A DNA stretch of 9,730 bases. Origin: Defluviitaleaceae bacterium (GTDB lineage Bacteria > Bacillota > Clostridia > Lachnospirales > WQUN01). Under the pieces are notes generated by a model, which did not search any database, had not been told where the DNA came from, and was given only the letters and a program-made list of their open reading frames with translations. A program made the position numbers and the translations under genes. How positions within the stretch are numbered: the stretch's first letter is position 1; each line of letters starts with the position of its first letter. Location: NCBI GenBank assembly GCA_009783525.1, contig WRDG01000069.1:1-9730 (forward strand). The letters are read 5' to 3'. Positions 1-7,410 of the stretch are shown here, piece after piece.

Positions 1-1211
1 AAATCCCTGTACATCCGCTTCGGCATATTGATGCCGAAATTTCGTTCCAATACATAAGCGGTTGCCGCTCCGCCCGACTGGCTGTTGACTCTTATGATCG
101 GGTCGTAACTGCGGCCTACGTCGCACGGATCTATCGGAAGATAAGGCACATTCCAAAACGAAACGCCGCAGCCGCTGTCGGCCATGCGGTGCATGCCCTT
201 GCGTATTGCGTCCTGATGCGAACCCGAAAATGCTGTATAAACCAAATCGCCTGCGTACGGATGCCTTTGATGCACCCTCAAGCCGGTCGATTTTTCATAA
301 ATATCTATCGCTTTGTCGATTTTCGAAAAATCAAGCTTCGGATCGATTCCGTGCGAAAATAAATTCATGGCGAGCGTTATTATGTCTGCGTTGCCGGTCC
401 GCTCGCCGTTGCCAAACAGAGTGCCTTCCACACGGTCCGCTCCCGCAAGCAGTCCGAGCTCGGTCGCTGCCACCGCAGTCCCCCTGTCGTTGTGCGCGTG
501 AAGGCTGACCGTCAAATTGTCTCTGCCATTCAGCCGCCCGCACATATATTCAATCTGATCGGCGTGAACATTCGGCAAACAAGTTTCGACGGTAAACGGC
601 AAATTGATGATAATTTTTTTTCCGCGCCATACATCTGTGACGGCGTTGCATATTTCAACGGCAAAATCCGGCTCCGTTTGCGAAAAACTCTCAGGCGAAT
701 ATTCGAACATAAACCGTTCGCTTCCGTAACGCTCCGCCAAAGCGACCATTTGCACGGCTCCGTTCACCGCAAGCGAAATGATTTCATCTTTCGATTTTTT
801 AAAAACCACTTCGCGCTGCAGCGGCGACGTCGAGTTGTAAAGATGAACAATGGCTTGCTTAACGCCTTCCAAAGCTTCAAACGTGCGTTCAATGATGTGC
901 CCGCGCGACTGCGTAAGCACCTGAACCGAAACATTGTCGGGTATCAGTCTGCGCGTAATAAGCTCACGCGCGAACTTAAATTCGGTTTCGTTTGCCGAAG
1001 GAAAACCGATTTCAATTTCTTTAAAACCCGTTTCGCATAAAAACTTAAAAAATTCCAGTTTTTCGTCCAAAAGCATCGGGACGTTAAGCGATTGGTTGCC
1101 GTCCCGCAGATCCACGCTGCACCATGCGGGAGCTTTCGATAATGTTTTGCCCGGCCAGCTCCGCTGCGGAAAGTCGAAGGCAGCGGGTTTTTTGTACTTG
1201 AAATGATTCAT
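1..1211 (-). CDS. leuA: 2-isopropylmalate synthase, partial (C-terminus off the left edge)
   Basis: This enzyme condenses acetyl-CoA with 2-oxoisovalerate to give 2-isopropylmalate, the first committed step of leucine synthesis, in the cytoplasm. I translated the minus strand by hand and found an open frame of 403 codons running off position 1. Visible motifs are the HMG-CoA-lyase-like barrel start DLRDGNQ (residues 34-40, with the metal and substrate Arg/Asp), HAHNDRG (238-244, metal-binding histidines) and GNGERTGN (267-274). The N-terminal style (SWPGKTLSKAPAWCSVDLRDGNQ region) fits the longer LeuA type of about 550 residues, so the C-terminal regulatory domain that gives leucine feedback is probably outside the window. 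The start is ATG at 1209-1211 with AAGGAG at 1220-1225, eight bases upstream. A leucine T-box leader precedes it, which supports the assignment over homocitrate or citramalate synthase. No frameshift is seen. Confidence 0.95.
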   Translation of the reverse strand, partial: MNHFKYKKPAAFDFPQRSWPGKTLSKAPAWCSVDLRDGNQSLNVPMLLDEKLEFFKFLCETGFKEIEIGFPSANETEFKFARELITRRLIPDNVSVQVLTQSRGHIIERTFEALEGVKQAIVHLYNSTSPLQREVVFKKSKDEIISLAVNGAVQMVALAERYGSERFMFEYSPESFSQTEPDFAVEICNAVTDVWRGKKIIINLPFTVETCLPNVHADQIEYMCGRLNGRDNLTVSLHAHNDRGTAVAATELGLLAGADRVEGTLFGNGERTGNADIITLAMNLFSHGIDPKLDFSKIDKAIDIYEKSTGLRVHQRHPYAGDLVYTAFSGSHQDAIRKGMHRMADSGCGVSFWNVPYLPIDPCDVGRSYDPIIRVNSQSGGAATAYVLERNFGINMPKRMYRD

Positions 1212-1237
1212 TGCAGTCACTCCTTGGAATAATATCC

Positions 1238-1280
1238 GAAAATAAACATGGCTTCTCGTCTGTAAGAGACGAAAGGCCAT
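1238..1280 (-). terminator. Regulated intrinsic terminator of the T-box leader
   Basis: Read on the minus strand, ATGGCCTTTCGTCT (1280-1267) pairs with AGACGAGAAGCCAT (1261-1248) around a five-base loop. There is one C-A mismatch and two wobbles. The stem is followed by GTTTATTTTC, a moderately U-rich tail. It lies directly after the T-box core and just before the leuA ribosome binding site, as expected of a leader attenuator. Confidence 0.88.
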
Positions 1281-1400
1281 TTTCCGCGATACCACTCTAA
1301 TTTATCCGCTAAAAAGACTGCAAGCAATTTTGATAGGGATACACTCTGCCGGGTACGCCGCGTAAACGGTTGATACCCTGCCAAAATAACGGTCGGCTTC

Positions 1401-1453
1401 CGGCCGCTCCTATTACGCGCCATTTTTTGGCACGCTGTTCAGGCGGCCGCTCC
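1401..1453 (-). repeat. Short direct repeat inside the T-box leader
   Basis: The ten-base word GGAGCGGCCG (minus strand) occurs at 1444-1453 and again at 1401-1410, flanking the stem between the specifier region and stem III. The GCGGCCGC-like cores can pair with themselves or with each other, so they may be part of the leader fold or a small internal duplication. Confidence 0.5.
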
Positions 1454-1578
1454 AAGGCGAGTTCTGTTGCACAGGGTTAATGCCTCGCACCGCGGCTGTT
1501 TAAACCGTTGGCATTTCTCTGGAAACCCGGCGCAGCGTACTATTCCTTTTCACTGCGTTTATCTATTCAATTGGCGGG

Positions 1579-1606
1579 ATGATAACACAAAAAAAAATTT
1601 TGTCAA
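1579..1606 (-). promoter_or_regulatory. Sigma-A-type promoter for the leuA T-box leader
   Basis: On the minus strand a perfect -35 TTGACA (1601-1606) and a good -10 TATCAT (1579-1584) are separated by 16 bases. The spacer includes a run of nine T. Transcription would begin near 1572, giving a leader of roughly 360 bases before the leuA ATG. The promoter sits only about 20 bp past the stop codon of the upstream GH4 gene. A weak CAAC/GTTG hairpin at about 1603-1614 followed by the T run might also slow transcripts leaving the GH4 gene, but that is speculative. Confidence 0.82.
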
Positions 1607-1625
1607 CCGCCGTTGCTTTTTATGT

Positions 1626-2942
1626 TTAAAACTGCGGCAGCCATTTTTTTTCGGCCTCGAACATTTCGTCCACCATCGCTTGAATTTTTTCGAGCGTCAG
1701 CACCGCGGCGGTCAACGGGTCGAGCATGACGGCTTGAGCCGCCATTTTTTTATCGCCGGTGAGCGCGGCCTTTACCGCCAGCTCCTGCACCGAGATGTTG
1801 CTTCGGTTAAGAGCCGCAAGCTGCTGAGGCAGCTCGCCGACATAGCACGCATGCACTCCGTTTTCGTCCACCATGCACGGGACTTCGACCACGCAATCGT
1901 ACGGCAGGTTTGTTATCAAACCCTTGTTTAAAACATTGCCGTGAATTTTATATGGGATCCCCGTCTTTAACGCCTTCATGATGCCGGGCAGGTATTCCAT
2001 TCCTTTTTTTAATTCGATGGGAGCCGTGCCGTCTATCTGCATTTGCAAATTTTCGTAAAAATCGTCCTGCCTCGCGGAAACAAATTTAAAACAGTCGCCG
2101 TCGTAAATTTTCATGTGCGGCCAAGTATTGCTTCCCCTTATTTTTTTAACCCATGCGGGATCTTTTCTGAAGTACGGCAGATATTCCGAATAGTGATACG
2201 ACGATTCTGTGACGTAATATCCGAAATACTTCATCACTTCAAATTTTGCGGGATTGCAGTCGAAAACGGCGGGATCCTTAATCGCTTCGAAAAGTTTCGG
2301 ATAATAATCTTCGCCGTCGTAATTTAATTCCAACGCCCAAGCCATGTGGTTGATTCCCGCACAGGTGTATTTCAATTTTTCCGGCACATAGTCCGGCCCG
2401 AAGTAGCGCTTCATGTCATACGGCAGCCCCTGCACGCTGTGACACAGACCGACGCATTTTACCTTCGAACCGATGAGCACGCCCCACGAAATCATTGCGG
2501 CCGGGTTCACGAAATTTACGAGCCATGCGTTCGGGCACAGCTCTTCCATGTCGCGGCACAGATCCATAAAGACAGGCAGCGTCCTCAGCGTCCGGAACAC
2601 GCCTCCCGGTCCGAGCGTGTCGCCGATGTTTTGGTCGACACCGTATTTCATTGGGATGTCGAGGTCGAGTTTATACGCGTCGAGCGTCCCAACTTGAATT
2701 GTTGTGACCACCACGTCGGCTCCGGCGACCGCTTCTCGCCTGTCAAGCGTCGTTTCGATGACAAAGTTAACTTTTCCCGCTTCGACCATTTTTTTACACA
2801 GCTTGCCGATAAAAACAAGCCGCTCTTCGTCGATGTCCATCAACGAAACCGTTAAACCCTCAAGCTCCGGCGTAAGGATCATGTCCGTGACAACGCTCCG
2901 TGTAAAACAAATGCTGCCCGCGCCGATAATCGCAACTTTCAT
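1626..2942 (-). CDS. GH4 family glycosidase, alpha-galactosidase-like (NAD- and Mn-dependent)
   Basis: GH4 enzymes cleave glycosides by NAD-assisted oxidation at C3 followed by elimination, and need a divalent metal. This one has no signal peptide, so it should act on imported oligosaccharides in the cytoplasm. The 438-residue length is normal for the family. Visible motifs: NAD-binding GAGSICFT (7-14), VNPA (145-148), the subtype motif CHSV (167-170) and NHMAW (198-202). Cys167 and His199 are the expected metal ligands. CHS is the motif reported for alpha-galactosidases of the MelA type, whereas CHE, CHG, CDM and CNV mark other activities. An alpha-galacturonidase cannot be excluded. The start at 2940-2942 gives MKVAIIGAGS, the proper Rossmann start; a longer in-frame ATG at 3002 would add 20 residues of no family likeness. 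It is divergent from the GH2 gene. Confidence 0.88.
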   Translation of the reverse strand: MKVAIIGAGSICFTRSVVTDMILTPELEGLTVSLMDIDEERLVFIGKLCKKMVEAGKVNFVIETTLDRREAVAGADVVVTTIQVGTLDAYKLDLDIPMKYGVDQNIGDTLGPGGVFRTLRTLPVFMDLCRDMEELCPNAWLVNFVNPAAMISWGVLIGSKVKCVGLCHSVQGLPYDMKRYFGPDYVPEKLKYTCAGINHMAWALELNYDGEDYYPKLFEAIKDPAVFDCNPAKFEVMKYFGYYVTESSYHYSEYLPYFRKDPAWVKKIRGSNTWPHMKIYDGDCFKFVSARQDDFYENLQMQIDGTAPIELKKGMEYLPGIMKALKTGIPYKIHGNVLNKGLITNLPYDCVVEVPCMVDENGVHACYVGELPQQLAALNRSNISVQELAVKAALTGDKKMAAQAVMLDPLTAAVLTLEKIQAMVDEMFEAEKKWLPQF

Positions 2943-2947
2943 TTTAA

Positions 2948-2955
2948 TTTCCTTT
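2948..2955 (-). promoter_or_regulatory. Ribosome binding site that fixes the GH4 start
   Basis: The minus strand reads AAAGGAAA seven to eight bases before the ATG at 2942. No comparable purine-rich site precedes the alternative ATG at 3002, so the shorter protein is preferred. Confidence 0.75.
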
Positions 2956-2978
2956 CGCGCCGCGCAAGCAGTGTAAAG

Positions 2979-3010
2979 AAAAAAAATTGCTTGCAGCCGC
3001 AATTTTTTTT
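2979..3010. repeat. Perfect 12-bp inverted repeat in the divergent GH4/GH2 control region
   Basis: AAAAAAAATTGC (2979-2990) and GCAATTTTTTTT (2999-3010) are exact inverted copies around an eight-base centre. A second inverted pair, GCAAGCA (2964-2970) with TGCTTGC (2988-2994), overlaps it. The position between two divergent glycosidase genes suggests a sugar-responsive operator or alternative hairpins in the GH4 mRNA leader. The AT-rich stem makes a normal terminator unlikely. No regulator gene lies in the window, so the binding protein is unknown. Confidence 0.6.
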
Positions 3011-3017
3011 CAATTCC

Positions 3018-3053
3018 TGCCTGCCGTGTTTTTTATCAATTATAATAACGATA
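3018..3053 (+). promoter_or_regulatory. Candidate promoter for the GH2/URO-D-like operon
   Basis: A consensus TATAAT lies at 3041-3046 and would start transcription near 3053, about 44 bases before the GH2 ATG. No good -35 is found at the proper distance (TGCCTG at 3018-3023), which would fit an activated promoter. Because the box is part of TTATAA, an overlapping TATAAT also exists on the minus strand (3039-3044) and could serve the GH4 gene. Confidence 0.45.
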
Positions 3054-3096
3054 TTGTGATACAAAATACAAAAAAATAATTACGGAGGTTAGGCAA

Positions 3097-6000
3097 ATGC
3101 AAACGGAAAAAAATTTTTTCGGCAAACCATTTTGGCAGGATTTGGACGTGACCGCGGTGAACCGCAACCTCTCCCACACAAAGTGGCGCGCATTTGAAAA
3201 CGAAACGCAGGCGGTTGAAGGATACGCCAATCATTCAAAATATGTCTTCCCTCTTAACGGGACGTATTTATTTAAATTGTTTGCCGATCCGGATTCGGCA
3301 GACAATTTTTTTTGCCCGGACAATAAACGCGAAGGCTTTTGCGATATTCCCGTCCCATCATGCTGGGAGCTCAACGGACACGGCGAGCCTATCTACACCA
3401 ACCGCGTTTTGCCGTGGGATTACAGCGGAGAAGGCGCTCACATGGTCAAGCCCGCAACAAATTTTTTAAGCGTGCCGAATCCGCCGCATCTACCAAAAGA
3501 TAATCCGACCGGCTGTTACTATAAAAAATTCGAAGTCCCTTCGCATTTTGCGGGGCGAGATATTTTTTTGCGTTTCGACGGCGTGGAGTCGTCATATTAT
3601 CTTTGGATTAACGGCGAACCCGTAGGTTATTCCGAAGACAGCAAACTGCCGTCCGAATTCGACGTAACCGCTTATATAAAACCCGGCGAAAACAGCATGG
3701 CGTTAAAAGTTATTCGCTTTCCGAAAAGTTTTTATCTTGAAGACCAAGATTATTGGCACATCTCAGGCATACACAGGGATGTTTGGCTCGTCGCGAAACC
3801 CTCGGTGCGGATAAACGATTATAAAATAAACGCCGTTCCCGATTTGAACAGAGGCGTCGGTATGCTTGAAGCCGACATTAATGTTTCCCGCATGCCCGGG
3901 TTTGGCGAGTGCAATGTTAAGCTGGCAATTTTTGACGCGGACGGAAATAAAATCGCTTCAAGTGTTTCAGGCGTCCGCATTGAAGCCGAATACACCATGA
4001 GGAACAAACCTACGGCAAACAGCGCGCGAATATGCCTGACAGTTCCGCACGTTAATTTATGGTCGCCGGAAAAACCTTATTTATATACGGCCGTATTCAC
4101 GTTAACCGACGGCAGCGGAAATGAAACAGACTGCGAGGCCTGCCGGGTAGGATTTAAAAAAGTCGGGATAGAAAACGGAATATTAAAAATAAACGGACAA
4201 CGCATAGTAATGCACGGCACCAACAGGCACGAGCATTATTACGGAAGCGGACGCACAGTGCCGCGAGAGCAAATGATAAAGGAAATAATTGAAATGAAGC
4301 GGATGAATATAAATTCCGTTCGGACATGCCATTACCCCGACAGTCCTCTTTGGTACGACCTGTGCGACGAATATGGGCTCCTTGTCATCTGCGAGTGCAA
4401 TGTCGAGACGCACAGCATGCACGGGCAACTGACGCATGACCCTTCATGGGCGAAGCAGTTTTTAGAACGCGCGGTACGCATGGTTCTCGAATATAAAAAT
4501 CACGCTTGCGTTTATTCCTGGTCACTCGGAAACGAAAGCGGAACGGGCCCCAATCACGCTGCAATGGCGGGTTTTATCAGAGAATACGATTCGACCCGTC
4601 TGTGTCAGTACGAAGCCGGCAATCCGGGTAAAAACGTTTCTGACATTCGCGGCGACATGTACGCGCAAATCGAACGCATTATGTCGATGCTTACAGATCC
4701 GATCGACAATCGCCCCGTCATTTTGGTCGAATACCTTTATCAGATAAGAAACAGCGGCGGCGGCATGCATCACTTCGTTGATCTGACCGAAAAATATGAG
4801 CGCTTCCAGGGCGGCTACACATGGGATTGGTCGGACAAATGCCTTTTGCGTAAAAATGATGCGGGCGAAACATATTTTGCATACGGCGGAGACTTTGACG
4901 AAAGCGTGACCGAATGGGAGTGCCCGCTGTTTATGACGAACAACGGCTTAGTATTACCGAATCTAAAGTGGAAGCCCGTAGCGTATGAAGTCAAGCAGGC
5001 GTACGCGCCCGTTACGGTCAAGCCGGAGGATACGAGCAGCCCGTGGTCAATAGGACGCATGACCGGCAGGTATGTCTTAAGCAATAAAACATACACGCGG
5101 CAAATTGACGAATTTACAATTACGGCTACGCTTCGGGAAGACGGAACGGCTGTAGCGTCAATAATTATCGAAACCGGAGTTCTCGGACCGCTCGAAAAGA
5201 AAATAATCGATGTAAACATTACATACGATTATCAAAACGAATGCGAATATTTCATAGAGTTTTCCGTCACCGAAAACGTCGGCTCGTTTTACGCGCAGGC
5301 GGGCTATGAAATAGGCTGCTTTCAATTTCCGTTGAAATACGCGGCAAAAAAATATCTGCTTGAAAAAAATTCTTGCTGCAAACCAAACAGACAGACGGTT
5401 AACGTTTCGCACGACGAAAATAAAGTTTTTATTCAATGCCCGTTGTATGAAGCTGAGATAAACAAGCAGACGGGTTTGATCGAAAAATATGCAAAAGACA
5501 ATTTCAATTATTTTGTTTTTTGCGGCAAACCTGCGTTTGACCGGCCGTACACGGGACTCGACGCAGATGTCAACTGGGGCTGGTGGGGATTATTGCTTCC
5601 CGTGCGGCAGCAAAACATGATAATTACCGCAGAAGAAATTAAAATTCTAACCGACGATAAAAATACGCGAGCCGTCGTCGAAGTGCCGTTTAATATCGTA
5701 TCGTTAAAAGACGGGAACGAATTGGTTTCGCGTGTAAAAATCAAGTATGCATTTAATTCGGACGGCACGATTGAAACCGACGCCAGATTCGACATTTGCG
5801 ACGCGCTTTGCTATGTGCCGCGCGCCGGCCTTGAAATCGTCCTGCCTAAAGGCTTCGATAATTTATCCTATTACGGCTGCGGCGAAAACGAGTGCTACAT
5901 GGACAGAATGCTTTCCGCCAAGCTCGCCGTACATAAATCCACCGTTCGCGCGCAGCACTTCCCGTTTATACCGCCGTCCGAAACCGGCGGCCATGAACAG

Positions 6001-6270
6001 ACTCGATGGCTGGCGTTATCCGACTGCGCCGGCCGTGAAATAAAAATCAAAAGCGTTTCGCCGTTTCATTTCAGCGCGTTAAAAAATTCTGTCGCCGATT
6101 ATCAAAACGCGACGCATGACCACAAGCTGCCCCGCCGCGAAGAAACCTTCCTTCACATCGACGCGGCGCACGCAGGCATTGGCTCAGACATGTCATGGAG
6201 CATAGCCACCGCTCCGGATCAGCGAATAAAAGCAGGCGTATACCATCTAAACTTTATGATGATTTTTTAA
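3097..6270 (+). CDS. GH2 glycosidase of LacZ type (beta-galactosidase-like, altered glycone pocket)
   Basis: This is a retaining beta-glycosidase with LacZ architecture, 1057 residues against 1024 in E. coli LacZ. The order is a jelly-roll sugar-binding domain (about 40-235), an Ig-like domain (about 236-350), a TIM barrel (about 351-635), a further Ig-like domain, and a C-terminal Bgal-small-type domain (about 770-1057). The acid/base is Glu480 in SLGNESG and the nucleophile is Glu545 in ILVEY. NRHEH (376-380), CHYPDSPLWY (411-420), NVETH (435-439, metal ligands) and WDW (576-578) match LacZ. Two positions differ: Lys210 sits where LacZ has Asp201 and Tyr548 where it has His540, with Arg551 nearby in place of Gly. 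In E. coli those residues contact the galactose ring, so the true substrate may not be a plain galactoside. There is no signal peptide. GGAGG at 3084-3088 supports the ATG. The stop is nine bases before the next gene. Confidence 0.92.
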   Translation: MQTEKNFFGKPFWQDLDVTAVNRNLSHTKWRAFENETQAVEGYANHSKYVFPLNGTYLFKLFADPDSADNFFCPDNKREGFCDIPVPSCWELNGHGEPIYTNRVLPWDYSGEGAHMVKPATNFLSVPNPPHLPKDNPTGCYYKKFEVPSHFAGRDIFLRFDGVESSYYLWINGEPVGYSEDSKLPSEFDVTAYIKPGENSMALKVIRFPKSFYLEDQDYWHISGIHRDVWLVAKPSVRINDYKINAVPDLNRGVGMLEADINVSRMPGFGECNVKLAIFDADGNKIASSVSGVRIEAEYTMRNKPTANSARICLTVPHVNLWSPEKPYLYTAVFTLTDGSGNETDCEACRVGFKKVGIENGILKINGQRIVMHGTNRHEHYYGSGRTVPREQMIKEIIEMKRMNINSVRTCHYPDSPLWYDLCDEYGLLVICECNVETHSMHGQLTHDPSWAKQFLERAVRMVLEYKNHACVYSWSLGNESGTGPNHAAMAGFIREYDSTRLCQYEAGNPGKNVSDIRGDMYAQIERIMSMLTDPIDNRPVILVEYLYQIRNSGGGMHHFVDLTEKYERFQGGYTWDWSDKCLLRKNDAGETYFAYGGDFDESVTEWECPLFMTNNGLVLPNLKWKPVAYEVKQAYAPVTVKPEDTSSPWSIGRMTGRYVLSNKTYTRQIDEFTITATLREDGTAVASIIIETGVLGPLEKKIIDVNITYDYQNECEYFIEFSVTENVGSFYAQAGYEIGCFQFPLKYAAKKYLLEKNSCCKPNRQTVNVSHDENKVFIQCPLYEAEINKQTGLIEKYAKDNFNYFVFCGKPAFDRPYTGLDADVNWGWWGLLLPVRQQNMIITAEEIKILTDDKNTRAVVEVPFNIVSLKDGNELVSRVKIKYAFNSDGTIETDARFDICDALCYVPRAGLEIVLPKGFDNLSYYGCGENECYMDRMLSAKLAVHKSTVRAQHFPFIPPSETGGHEQTRWLALSDCAGREIKIKSVSPFHFSALKNSVADYQNATHDHKLPRREETFLHIDAAHAGIGSDMSWSIATAPDQRIKAGVYHLNFMMIF

Positions 6271-6279
6271 GGAGACGCT

Positions 6280-7398
6280 ATGAACGCAAAGCAAAGGCAC
6301 ATCGCGGCGCTTACATTCGGCAGCCCCGACAAAATTCCTTTTTCGCCGGGCTATCCGCGCGAGTCCACAATAAAAAAATGGCAGTCGCAAGGGCTGCCTA
6401 AAAATCAAAATTATATAGAAGCATTGGGCGAGCTGCTCGGGTTCACTCCCGATCCGCACACAGTCGGGTATCCGGCAGTCACAAGGATGATTCCCGCGTT
6501 TGAAGAAGAGGTGCTTGAACGCCGCGACGGCCATTTGATCGTCCGCGATTGGATGGGCGCCGTCGTAGAAATAAGCGACTGCTTCGACGTTTCCTATTTG
6601 CGCGCGGCAAAAGATTTCGTCACGCGCAAGTGGCACAGGTTCCCGGTTAATAACAGAGACGACTGGATTGAAATGAAACGCCGTTACGACGCGAAAGACG
6701 AACAACGCTACGGTGATCTTTTGCATGCAAAAAACGAAGCAGACAAACTCGGCAGCCCGATTTTTTGGGCGGTTAACGGTCCTTTTTGGCAATTAAGAGA
6801 GTGGATGGGCTTTGAAGGACTATGCGTGGCAATGCACGACGAACCGGATTTTGTTTTCGAAATGGCAGATTTTTGGAATAATTTTGTCGCGGATGTATTG
6901 AAACGGGCATGCGAAACCTGCGTGCCCGACCACATCATGATCAACGAAGACATGGCTTATAAAGCGCACGCGATGATTTCGCCGTCCATGACACGCGAAT
7001 ATGTGCTCCCATCGTACGTTAATTGGAAAAAAATTTCGTTCAATGCGGGCACGGCAGTGTTCGATGTTGACAGCGACGGTTATATAGGCACGCTGCTGCC
7101 TCTGTGGGTTGAAGCGGGAGTTAATTGCAACTCGCCGGTCGAAGTAGCGGCCATGAACGACATCGTAGCTTTCCGCGGCCAATACGGCGAGTCGATGGCA
7201 TACAGGGGAGGCATAGACAAAAGATGCATCGCCGCAGGCGGCGATGCATTAAAAAATGAAGTGATGAGAGTCGTGCCTCCCATGCAAAAAGCCGGGGGTT
7301 TTATCCCCGGCTGCGACCACGGTGTTCCGCCCGACATTTCATGGCAAAATTTTATCAAATACTCAAGGCTGCTCGCGCAGCTCGGCGGCTGGATATAA
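6280..7398 (+). CDS. Uroporphyrinogen decarboxylase-fold (URO-D/MtaA superfamily) protein, function unassigned
   Basis: The 372-residue protein has the C-terminal pattern of the URO-D superfamily: a barrel strand ending in FDVDSDG (261-267), GVNCNSPVEV (280-289), GGIDKR (310-315) and GGFIPGCDHGVPPD (339-352). True HemE has an RQAGR-type N-terminus that is missing here, so haem synthesis is unlikely. Corrinoid or thiol methyltransferases of this fold bind zinc with His-x-Cys plus a distal Cys. Here DSDG occupies the His-x-Cys place, while Cys345 and His347 remain as possible ligands. The start ATG follows GGAG at 6271-6274, and only nine bases separate it from the GH2 stop, so the two share one mRNA. 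That context suggests a role in handling the glycoside or its aglycone, perhaps demethylation or decarboxylation, but no partner corrinoid protein is present in the window. Confidence 0.8.
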   Translation: MNAKQRHIAALTFGSPDKIPFSPGYPRESTIKKWQSQGLPKNQNYIEALGELLGFTPDPHTVGYPAVTRMIPAFEEEVLERRDGHLIVRDWMGAVVEISDCFDVSYLRAAKDFVTRKWHRFPVNNRDDWIEMKRRYDAKDEQRYGDLLHAKNEADKLGSPIFWAVNGPFWQLREWMGFEGLCVAMHDEPDFVFEMADFWNNFVADVLKRACETCVPDHIMINEDMAYKAHAMISPSMTREYVLPSYVNWKKISFNAGTAVFDVDSDGYIGTLLPLWVEAGVNCNSPVEVAAMNDIVAFRGQYGESMAYRGGIDKRCIAAGGDALKNEVMRVVPPMQKAGGFIPGCDHGVPPDISWQNFIKYSRLLAQLGGWI

Positions 7399-7410
7399 AT
7401 TAATTTTTTA

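Larger units (their letters stand above)
1238..1572 (-). ncRNA. T-box riboswitch leader, leucine-specific, upstream of leuA
   Basis: A T-box senses uncharged tRNA and blocks premature termination. The minus strand shows the parts in order: a stem I start with GGAATAGTACGC near 1540, a CCAGAGA element near 1520, a specifier stretch GAACTCGCC with CTC (Leu) at 1459-1461, and a hairpin GCGTGCC/GGCGCGT around 1415-1435. The T-box core AGAGTGGTATCGCGG follows at 1284-1298, then the terminator. The UGGU in the core would pair with ACCA, matching a tRNA with discriminator A, as tRNA-Leu has. The core has U where the family consensus (GGNACCGCG) usually has C. The AGAG of the core can pair with the CUCU in the 5' arm of the terminator, giving the usual exclusive antiterminator. 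The 5' end is inferred from the promoter. This leader fills most of the 414-base gap between leuA and the GH4 gene. Confidence 0.92.

Noticed and set aside
206..1206. Plus-strand open frames over the leuA region
   Set aside because: They are antisense shadows; the minus frame gives a continuous LeuA protein with all family motifs, and the plus frames show no domain likeness.
1336..1347. Possible second T-box core (AGAGTGTATCCC on the minus strand), suggesting a tandem T-box
   Set aside because: It lacks the UGGN bulge and a following terminator, and pairs better as part of a local stem; only one core is supported.
1217..1423. 68-residue minus-strand frame upstream of leuA
   Set aside because: It lies wholly within the T-box leader, covering the core and terminator, and has no ribosome binding site or family likeness.
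1467..2855. Plus-strand frames antisense to the GH4 gene and leader
   Set aside because: They are shadows of the GH4 coding strand, His/Arg/Phe-rich and without recognisable motifs.
2943..3002. Longer GH4 start at 3002
   Set aside because: It would add a 20-residue segment before the Rossmann start and covers the inverted repeats; the AAAGGAAA site supports ATG at 2942.
6280..7398. True HemE (uroporphyrinogen decarboxylase)
   Set aside because: The RQAGR-type N-terminal motif is absent, and the gene sits in a glycosidase operon with no haem genes in view.
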